A stretch of 64,000 nt of DNA from Bradysia coprophila (Eukaryota; Arthropoda; Insecta; Diptera; Sciaridae): assembly GCF_014529535.1 (NCBI RefSeq), contig NW_023503370.1:310001-374000 (forward strand). The letters are read 5' to 3'. The notes beneath the pieces were generated by a model. The model did not search any database and was not told where the DNA came from. It worked only from the letters and a program-made list of their open reading frames with translations. The position numbers and the translations under genes are program-made. Below are positions 25,210 through 35,800 of this stretch, one piece after another (the stretch's first letter is position 1; every line of letters begins with the position of its first letter).

Positions 25210-28060
25210 GTGTCCGAGAAACTAATCGAAATTTTCAATTGAAAATTTCTGAGAATATTATTTAGGTAACGTGTTTGAGGGTTTATTATAGTGAACCGGA
25301 AATAAATGTTGTCATCTCGTTCAGCTTTGATTTACACAGATTTCTCCATCTAGGGTGGTCTGATGTCAGAACATGAAGCACTCAGATCCCCCACTTCTAA
25401 CTTACAGAGCTGCGACTCCTCCTAAAACTCCTTAAAATCCTAAAATTTCAAAAATCATCCTATAAACTCTTTAAAGTCCTAAAATTAAGCTGTTGTTAAC
25501 ACAACTCATGAAAATTTCGCCTTCAGCGCATTTTACTCATTATGAACTCCCATTTCATCATGCAAGAAAAAAGACAGAACGGTAGGCCCTAACATGTGCA
25601 TCTTCGATTGAACTTCTCCGCTTCCTAATATTCAGCGCCTTAGGAGATGGCATTCAGTTAAAACGAGAAGTGTTGCTTTTGCGACTCGACAGTTTCATTC
25701 TCTATCTATTCATTCCACTCACCTTAAATGAGAGCAACATTACGGCAGAGCAAAGTAAACCAGACAGGAGCGCTTGATTTGATCAGGGTGTATTTTACTC
25801 TGTCGTGCATGCATACACGGAAATTCCAGCGTAAGTCATGTTACCAAATCAAATTTTGTCTCTTTTTGATGTACGAATACGCACCAAAGAAGATGCGAAA
25901 AAACATACCGTAAGTCATGTTACCAAATGTGACTATGCATATTGTAGAGCGCCATCGCTACAATACAATGGGGATGTTGTGAGAGTGAAAGAGAAAAATT
26001 TCTGTCACAAAATACGTGGATTTACCGAGCATTATCATTTTGCTCCTGTAAATGGTTCCTTAGACCACAGACCTTCTGTGATCAGGAGCAGGAAGGATAC
26101 ATTCGATTGCAGTCAGACCGTACATGACTCTTTCACTCAACTAATATAATGTGAGATGAAGGATTGGCATCCACTTTTCATTACGTTCCACGCCGGAATG
26201 TTCAGGTATCGAAGTCTGCTGCATTATGGGCATTTGGAGAAGGTCTTTCCGATTTATTGGATGAACGAAGGGTCTTTTACAATTTTCGTCATTCATAGTA
26301 TGAAAAGGTTGGGTAGCCAGTCTGGACCTGGAAACCTGTCTCATTTCTTAGTCTTCAGAAACATTTAAATGGTTTATTGCTGATTTTCTACGTAAACAAG
26401 AAAAAATTTAATATCCGTATGTTACTCCAAAGTTATTCAATTACGTTGAATTCAACCCATTCATTATTTTAGTTCGGTCTAGCTATTTCTATAAAAAAAA
26501 CTTTAAGTTACCTTTTTTCAAGTGGCTTAATCCCTAGTATAATTTTACTAAATTTCTGTAAATAAATATTATGTCATGCCGACGCACTTCTACATTTATC
26601 AAGCATCAAAATAAATCGATTTACATATAATAACATAATGCAAGTAGTGATGATACATCACCCGAATTATATGTCTACGGCCTTGCATCTGTATTTTCGT
26701 CATATAGGGGAAAACACGATTTTCATTGGTTACTATGGGCGTTTCATTTTCCGGACTGTCGCGTTTTATATAATGAGTTGCATTTTGAATTGATTCCAGA
26801 TCAACGATATGCATGATGTGGTGCTGTTGAAAATGTAGACGTCGAGAATGAAGTGCATTTTACCATCGAAGGTATTATGTATAAATACAAATTGCTCAAC
26901 CAAATTGATGATGAGTTTCAAACAACTATAGTTCACTTAGAAAAATTGTTTTTTTACCGCTTACAAAAATAACTTAAAATTCTAATGTAACAGCAAACAG
27001 ACGTAATTTTGCTTTCAGTTATCATATAAATCGTCATATGCAAGTGCCCCATTTATGGAGTAGAAGTTTTGTTATTTACGAAGATTGGTATGCTAACTGC
27101 CTGCATAATACGCTAACATACTCACGAACAGGGCAATCCATCTCGTAGCATATTGTAATATGGATACGTAAACCTTTCAACTTCTATTTCATCGTAGATG
27201 CATTCAGATCACATAAGACCCTATTTGGCCCAAAAGCACATAAAATTACCTGTCAGTCAAATGACACCCTACACGACCATGTACCTCGAGAAATTTCAGA
27301 AAGAACAGTGTAAGTCTTCGGCTGAAAACTTAAACTGTACATATTTCAGTGTGGATGAATTTTAAAACCAATAAGTCTTTATTCGGCTCAATAGTACATG
27401 AGATTACCTTTCTAATGACACCCCACACGACCCTGTACGGCGCGTGTAACTGGAGAAATTTTTGTAAGAAAATTGCAATTTTTCGGTATTTGCTCACCTT
27501 TTACCAGCCTCACAAGCTTCGAAGAATTTTTTTGAAAGTGGTTTTGGCTTCTAGGGTCAAAGTGCTTTCTAGTTACATATAAAAAATTCCAATAGAAAAT
27601 GCGTCCGATTTCGGTAGGCTGTTTTTCAAAAGAATCCCTCTAAATTTTTAGGCCCCATCTTTTGGGTGGGTCGGATCCGTCGGATCCCTTGATTGATAAC
27701 GTTTTCTTCCAATTTTATTGCTTTTTTCAACCATTTTTATCTAATCAGAGCGCGTTTCTGTTTTTGGGCCAAGAAATTCAGATTAATAGGTGTAAATTCA
27801 GAGAGATTACGTTGGGCTTATGTATTTAAAGCCGAAAAGTTGAGATCAGTATACTTTAGGTATGCAGAAATGTTACATTTTACAAAGGTTAAAAATGCAG
27901 ATCATTTTGGTACTTTCACCGCACTTCATGTAGAACACTAATCTAAGGTTTCAGTTGTAATGCTTTTTTTACAAATACTGTAAACTAATCAGAGCGTATT
28001 TGGGCTTGTTGCCGAAAAGTTCAGATCAGCAAAATGAAACTAACATAGGAATCTATTGAG
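25210..28060. other. Intergenic, repeat debris, no supported gene
   Basis: A 19-base direct repeat GTAAGTCATGTTACCAAAT occurs near 25832 and 25911. Open frames at 25728-26370 are not recognised. The part 27349-27445 is one copy of a dispersed repeat also found near 54144. Confidence 0.45.
27349..27445 (+). repeat. Dispersed repeat, copy 1
   Basis: The stretch beginning TTCAGTGTGGATGA and running to ACCTTTCTAATGACACCCCA is shared with 54144-54232 at clear similarity over about 90 bases. A weaker third copy lies just upstream (about 27190-27290, AAATGACACCCTACACGACC). It is probably part of an old transposon. Confidence 0.6.
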
Positions 28061-28072
28061 TTGATCATAGTA

Positions 28073-28190
28073 TGTTACGTCACTGTTTTTAAATATTTGT
28101 TTAGGCAAGTGTGAGGTTTGCGGAACGAGCCGAAGGCGTGTTGAGTAATCACACGTGCCTAAACAAGCATTTACAAACAGTGACGTAACA
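28073..28190. mobile_element. Foldback element with CGAAG-type centre (copy E)
   Basis: Arms of about 49 bases (28073-28121 and 28141-28190) start TGTTACGTCACTGTTT and end in the complement. The centre is GGAACGAGCCGAAGGCGTG. It is non-coding. Confidence 0.8.
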
Positions 28191-28220
28191 CATTTTACAT
28201 GTTTGTCGACGGTAAGTGCA

Positions 28221-28670
28221 TTTTTTTGATACCAACATCGAAAGTTGATACTTTCGCCCTCGAAATCCGGGGCGAAAGTAAAAAAATGCAAGTTATGTGT
28301 TTGAGCGGGGAGAAAGAAAGAATACATAAAGCGAAAGTCAATATACATAATGCGAAAGTCGACTACATAATGTAATAGTCGACTCTTGTCAATAAGTGTA
28401 CTGCGATCAAAATTGAAATAAAGCGTGCGCCAGTGCGCTTATTGAAATTAACATACGAAGTTGATACTTTTTGTTGCTGAATGATTTGTTATTTATTTGT
28501 TAATTTTTGTGTGTGTTGTTGTTGTGATGGCTAAATAATTAAATTTTTGATATACCAGGGGGCTGCCGCCCCCTGGACCCCCGCATTTTCTGGCTAAATG
28601 CCTTCATATTTCAACATTTTGTTCTGATGTTTGCGATACGTATCAACTTTCGATGTTGGTATCAAAAAAA
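28221..28670. mobile_element. Element with 31-bp perfect inverted repeats
   Basis: The arms 28221-28251 and 28640-28670 are exact complements (core GATACCAACATCGAAAGTTG). Inside are a stem ACTTTCGCCC/GGGCGAAAGT (about 28250-28280) and a GC-rich hairpin, CCAGGGGGCTGCCG and complement (28555-28576, 9-bp stem, 4-base loop). It is non-coding. Foldback copies E and F flank it on either side. Confidence 0.65.
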
Positions 28671-28686
28671 ATAGTATGAACGACTC

Positions 28687-28785
28687 GGGGCAAAAGTAAA
28701 AAAATTCAACCTGTGCGATTGAGGCCCTTGCCTTCGGCGCGGGCATCAACTCTCGCACACGGTTGAATTTTTTTACTTTCGCCCC
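28687..28785. mobile_element. Foldback element with CGAAG-type centre (copy F)
   Basis: Arms of about 40 bases start GGGGCAAAAGTAAAAAAATT and end in the complement. The centre is TTGCCTTCGGCGCGGG, which on the minus strand reads GCGCCGAAGGCAA. It is non-coding. Confidence 0.75.
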
Positions 28786-28799
28786 TTGTCATTCAATGT

Positions 28800-29881
28800 A
28801 CTATTTCCCTGTCACAAGCAGTGATGTAAAGTGCACTTTACCGTGCATAAGCATTTAAAATATATTTAACGTCACCTCATCAAAAAATTCCCTTTTCTGA
28901 TTGAACTAGTATTTAATTTGAAAATTTACAATAAAAGTTTTGCCATCTTTCGATGAAAATTTCGAAATTAAGGAGAAGCTACTATGAAAATATATCCACA
29001 AAACGAAGCACAACAAAGAGAAAACTCAGTTCAATCAAAATTCATTCAAAGCAAAATACTGATTTCAATCAAAATTTATTAAAAGCAAAATATACTGAGT
29101 AGAAAAATCAAAAAACAAAGACAGAACAAAAGATTCAACGGAAAAATAAATTCACTCACTCCATCTCCATCAGCTCATGTACGGATTAATTCACTCGCTT
29201 TCAAACAAGAATCACTCAATCGACTCAAATTCAAACAAAATCAGAAAATCAGAAACTGCAAAACTACACGAATTGAGAACATTGACACTGACACTAACAC
29301 TAACAAAATGGCACGGTCGCTAATCTAAAATAAAATAAATTCACGGTCGCTAACAAAAAACAAGAAAACCCGAAAAGAAACGAAAATTCAAAAGGGAAAT
29401 GAAAAAATTAAGAAAAACGAAAAATGAAAAGTGCCTTTTCTTAATGTACTGATTCTATCAGAGTATTGATGATTCAGTATTATATTCACTACACTACATT
29501 ATCACGTCAAAGAGTGACAATCTGCCATTAATTCGTTACATCATTCGCCAAAATCTAATAGTACATTACGTCAATGCTACCAAATTTTCATTTTGACGAA
29601 TGGGGACGTTAGAGTCCGAAGCGGACAGTGTGGTTTTACGTGATTAAGCAAACGCTAGTTACGTTGCTGCAACACGTTTAAAATTTAGTTAGATAAAATG
29701 AAATTGGCGCTTTTGAAATAGCAATCAAAGTAGTCGGATTAATTACAATAAAATACGTTTACGATTTTCTCGCTACGTGTCGCACCATTCGAGTCAAGCT
29801 GCCATCTTAGTAAACGTCGTAAACGTGCTTTCATTGTTTTTGAAATTTTAACTTGTGTTTCGTTTTTTAAATTAAAAAAGA
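28800..29881. other. Upstream region of the ATRX-like gene
   Basis: No gene. The part 28980-29420 is very A-rich on the plus strand. Near 29592-29640 a half-foldback occurs: CCAAATTTTCATTTTGACGA then GTCCGAAGCGGAC, resembling the left arm and centre of the foldback at 46037. The promoter and 5' UTR of the helicase gene presumably lie in the last few hundred bases. Confidence 0.45.
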
Positions 29882-32800
29882 ATGGAAGCGTTCGCAAAGA
29901 AAACCGTTCAAAATCGGGAAATAATATTGAAAGCTAACAGTAAAACGCAGAAAAAGACCGTCGTGCATTCCGATGTAACTAAGTATTTGAAAAACCATCA
30001 AATCGACGGCATCAAATTTATGTTTGAAAATTGTTTCGAACAAAACAGTGGCTGCATACTAGCCCACTGCATGGGACTTGGCAAAACGCTACAAGTCATC
30101 TCTTTGCTCCATGCTGTTATTAATTCAAAGGAATACAAAACTAATAAGATTTTGGTATTATGTCCAATCAGTACGATCATGAATTGGAAGGAGGAAATTC
30201 TTCGTTGGCTGGGTTCAATTAATGATGGACATCGTAAATTACAAATATTGGAATTGGGTCAACGAGAGTATGTGTCACTCCCTTCAATGCCAAAATAGAT
30301 TCACATTCAAGTGACTTAGTTTTGAATGTTCAAACATGTTCTCCTTTGCAGTGACATCGATCGCAAATTAATGTTTTTGCAAAATTGGAGTCAGTGTGAC
30401 AGCGAATCGCCGGCGGCTATATGCCTAATAATGGGTTATGATTCGTTTCGAAATTTGGTAAACTTTCACACCACGAAGGCCAATGCGAAGAAATATAAAG
30501 AGAGCAGCCTGAGACAGATTCGAGATCGGATTCGAAAATATTTACTGGCACCTGCTGACATCGTCATCTGCGACGAGGGACATGTGATTAAAAACAGTAC
30601 CGCCGGAATCACATTGGCCGTCAATCAAATTGAAACGAAAAGACGAATTGTTTTGACAGGAACCCCAATGCAGAATCACTTGATGGAATGTAAGTTGCTG
30701 CTGTTGCTTCCAGGATATGTATTTACTGTCCAAAAAATTATAATTAGCATTGAGTAGCCAACAAAATAATATTCTTGCATCCCTCTACGTTCTCGCAGAC
30801 TACAGTATGGTCAACTTTGTCCGACCATACTTTTTGGGGTCGAGACAACACTTTAACGAATACTTTGCCGAGCCCATCAAAAGTGGCCAACATGCTGATT
30901 CGTGTGTCACGGACATCAAATACATGAAGCAACGCTCCTATGCGCTGCACAAAAAGTTGTCAAAAATCGTTCAGAGACGGGAAATTTCATTGCTGAAAGA
31001 CTTTTTACCGGAAAAATTTGAATTTGTGTTATTCATTCCGTTGACTCAAATTCAGGTATAGATCAGGCGACCGACTACCTTGTTCGATTAATTTATTTAA
31101 CATTTTGAATTTTCATTACAGTACGATCTCTACAAATATTTCCTTGCTAATCGTGGCGGTGTGATTGAGGCTAAGCGACTATTTGGTGACTACACGTGCT
31201 TGCGAAAGGTAAACATTTTATGGTCATAACAGATTCGGACAAAAATTAACTACCAGCTCTTTCCAATTCCATTTTTATATCGAAAAACTAATTTTTTCTC
31301 AAATTCCTCATCACACAGATCTGGACTCATCTGAAGGTCTTGGACAACGCCCACCAAAAATCAGTTGCTAAGAAGAGACGCACAACAAATAACGACGATG
31401 GCAGCAATGATGACGATGCTGACGAAGAATACGGGCCATCAGGTTCACTTCAAATGGTGGACAATGATTGGTGGCGTAAAGCTATCGATAAAAAGCAACT
31501 GGAAAACGCTTCGTCCAGCCACAAAATGATCATTCTCTTCGAGATATTAAACGAGTGCAAACGAGTCGGCGACAAATGCGTTATTTTCTCCAGTTTCGTC
31601 GAAGTGTTGAACGTTGTCGAATACTTTATGCAAAAAATTGATCAACGCAATGGAAAAGCTGGTCTTGAGAATTTCGTTGGGCCATGGCGAAAGAACGAAG
31701 ATTATTATCGCTTGGATGGTAGTACACCGAAAGATCGACGTCCCTCGATGATAAACAATTTTAATGATGAGAATAACAAGCGCACAAAAGTGCTCCTGAT
31801 TTCAGCTCAGGCTGGTGGTCAGGGTATTAATTTGTTCGGGGCGAATCGGCTTGTCTTATTGGATACATCATGGAATCCAGCAAAAGATCGTAAGTAAACA
31901 GAAGGATTCTAACGATTTTGAGGCAAAAGCCCTAAATTTCGAGACAAAATGATTGATTGGCGGGGAGTTGCGGGAAATGTTAAAACTCAACTAAAAACAA
32001 GAATGATATATTCGTGTGAGCCCAAATAGGATAAAATTTACCTGATTCTATTATGTACTTTTACAACGTCCACTTCAAATTTCGTGATATTTCGCTAATT
32101 TTAATCAAATACTTGGAAGAATACTCTAAATTCTTTCTCCTGTTTACCATGACGATGACCATGATCCGTAATGAGCAAACATGAATTTTGAAAAAATTCG
32201 ATTTGAATCTGACTTTTAGACATTACGAGAAGTGATTCAATTAAAAAATGCATTTCGTAAATAATTTTCAAAAAGTAATCTGTTTCTTTCGAACGCTGCA
32301 AGAATAAATTCAAAACCAATAAATAAAAATTCCATTTAATTACTTATCTGCGTAATCATTGTTCGTTCGTCAAAAAATAATTTCAAATTCGAATAGTCTA
32401 TCCTTTCAAACAAAAGTGTTGTATTTTTGTAAGATTTGTACACGAATCCTCCAAACGCTCTCACAAACACATTCACTTCACATGTGTTTCGCATGTGTTT
32501 CACATGTATTCCGCATTTGTTTCACATTCGGCATTCAAATGTGAATTAAATGTACATCACATTTCGTTTAATCGTCACATTTGCACAATTAGCGATGAAT
32601 TTCATCAAACTTTTGTCACATCCTAATACTTTGGACCCAAATGCACCGATATGTGCAATAAAATTGAATACATTGTGTTATTATAAGGCCAAATGTGCGG
32701 TTCACATATGGGCAAATGTGTCATATCAGGCAAATTTGGCCATTTTGCATGCTCACATTCACCTAAATTAAAAATTATTTTTGTCAAAACTCAATTGCAA

Positions 32801-35800
32801 CCTGATTCTATGTTCCTTAAACTATTTAGATGTGGCGTAGATGTGTCAAAATATTGAGTAGATTTGCTGTACGTGCTAATCAAACATTTTTTGTCGTCAC
32901 ATTTGATTCACAGGAGATGTACATTTGATGTACATTTGATGTACATTTGATGTACATGTGATGTGCATGTGATTTACATGTGATTTACATTGTATGCCAT
33001 ATTAAACGAACATGTTTTGAGTGCGTTCAAAGAGGAGAGTGTCTAGTGACAAGTCGATATGAACGTCTACACTGATGTAATTGGCACAGAATTTTTGAAC
33101 ACTTTTATAAAAAGCTTTCTTTCTGCATTTTTAGTGAAATTTGAAATTTTATTGATCGTTTACCAACGGCGACTTATTCGTTCGAATAAAATGATTTTTT
33201 TAAGCAGCAATTATGAAAACTAAATTTTTATTCTTATTTTGTTTGTATGTCGAAAAACGAGATTCATTGTGACTATAGTTTATGTTCACTCATATTTTCA
33301 TGGTTCCTGAGATCAGATTTTTGAAGAATAAAAAATCAATCAACGAGGAATTTTTTCAATGTTCTATTGTTGTTAATGCTAGATTTGTTGAATAAATGTT
33401 CTGGGTAAAATATTAAAGTAAACAAAATAAAAGTTAATTTGATCGAATATGTTGCAAGCTACGAATATATTCTTGCCTTTAGATAGTAGTTAACATTTCC
33501 CGCAACTCCCGGTATTTAACTTGTCCTCCTATTAATTATTACAGAACAGAGTATCTTCCGCATTTATCGCATGGGTCAGAACAAACAGTGTTACATATAT
33601 CGATTGCTGTCGATGGGAACTATGGAAGAGAAAATCTACTCACGTTCGGTTACAAAACAGGCGATGAGTTGTCGTGTCGTCGATCGTCAACAAATCGATC
33701 GTCATTATAGTATGAACGAACTCGACGAGCTATACAGGTTAAACGAATCATTTTGTCATATCGCATTAGATGATCGCTGATTCGAATCAATATTCAATTT
33801 TCAGCTTGACCAAAACTGATATGGCAAAACGGGTTCCACCAATTGCACCGAGAGATGAACTACTTGCTCATTTATTGCGAAAATATCCGAACATGATCTA
33901 CAAGTACCTGGAGCACGATTCGTTGCTGGCGAATAAAGTCGAAGAAGAGTTGAATGACATCGAGAAGAATGAAGCTTGGCGGAGGTGTCAAGAGCAAAAT
34001 TTGCAAAGTAAACCAATTTTCTCGTTGACTTGAGTCATTCGGCATTAATTTACTTAATGTGTTTTAGTGCAAGCGCTCAATAATTTGATGGCTAACGGAG
34101 AACCAACTGCAACGCCATTCAAATTGCATAAGGACATGCTGCCTGCATTGGAACTGAAAGAGTGTTCAGTTGTTAACATGGGTAAAATACGGAAAGTTGA
34201 AACGTTTGTATTGAAAATAAGCATCGGTCGGGATATTTCAGGTAAGAAGGAGGTCTACTCTCAACACAACAAGGAAAATGCGTCATTTGACAAGGAAATA
34301 GCCGGTCACGTTTCCGCAAGTACTATTAACATGGAACACGAACCCTTGGGCGATCAATTGAGTTCCCTTTCCGATGATGCACAAATGGACGTGCAACCAT
34401 CACTGCAGCGTTCTAATTCCTATGAATGGCTTCCACCTTCAAATGGTGTGTGTATTAACCCTGTGTAACCCACTGTAACTTTACTAACTTTTTTTTCGTA
34501 AAATAGCAAGTGGAATCGAATCGTCGAATGATGATATACGAGAACCACTGCTGCCACTGGAAAGTTTTGAAAATGGGAGCAACGATACCAATGAAGTCAA
34601 AGGACCAATTTCAGCAAAAACAGAGGCGCCGATCGAAATGTCAAATGATGATATCCAAGGACCATTGCTGTCAAATTTCGAAAGTGGTTGCGATGACACC
34701 ATCAAAGTGGAAGCCCATTCACATTTGGCAATCGCGAAAATAGCGACTGGCGTCGAATGGTCGACTGATGATATGAGAGGACCGGAAACTTTCGAAAATG
34801 TTTGCGATGACACCATTAAAGGGGAAGGCGAAGATCCACACTTGTCATTCGCTAGAGATATTTTCGAACCGAATCTCTTACTGAATCGATCATCTTCTGC
34901 GAGCAGTGAAATGGAACTCTCGGAGGACGACGCAAATTCTCCTTCCGATAATTCACAAATGGACGAAACGTCAAAAGATGATAGCCACGGATCATTGGTG
35001 ACGCTGGGAAATTTTGGAAATGGTTGCAATGACACCTTAAAAGTCGAAAGACCACATTTTGGAAACCCGCAAGATATTTTCGAGCCGAATGTCTTCTTGA
35101 GTCGATCATCATCTGCAAGCAATGAAAGGGAACTCCCGAAATATGAATCAAACCCTTCTTCCGATGATATACAAACATCATTGCAGCGTTCCAATTCACA
35201 TGAATGGCATCCACCATCAAATGGTGTGTTTATTGTCACTTTGACTGATCTGTAATTTTCATAACTTTTATTTCCGTAAAAATAGCTTCTGGCACCGAAT
35301 CATCGAATCGCGGCGGACTGGAAAATTTTGAAAATTGTTGCGGCGATAGTGTTTACATAGGAGCCAAAGAACCCCTTCCGGCATTCGCAAAAATAACGAC
35401 GACCACTGAAACGTCAAACGTGTTGTCGCAGGAAAATTTTGAAAATGGTTGCGACGAAAGTGGTAAAGTAAGAGCCAAAGAACCATTGGCAATCCCGCAA
35501 AATGTTTTCGAATCGAATGTCTCCTTGAGTCGATCATCATCAGGAAGCAACGAAATGGAACTATCGGAAGACGAAGACAATTCTTCTTCCGATGACGTGC
35601 AAACATCATTACAGCGTTCCGATTCATATGAATCGCTTGCATCTTCAAATGGTCTCTATGTTGTTACTTTAACTGATCTGTAACCTTCCTAACTTTTTCT
35701 TCCGTAAAAATAGCGACTGGTATCAATGACTTACGAGGACCTTTATTGCCACTGGAAACTTTTGAAAATGGGAGCAACGACTCGCACGATGATATCCGAG

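Noticed and set aside
32916..32992. Considered as a CRISPR-like array
   Set aside because: Units are 11 bases with no spacers, inside an insect intron; a simple tandem repeat.
34484..35648. Minus-strand open frames of up to 251 codons opposite exons 9 and 10
   Set aside because: The plus strand carries the splice signals, phase continuity and family context. The antisense frames are serine/phenylalanine-rich mirrors of acidic repeats.
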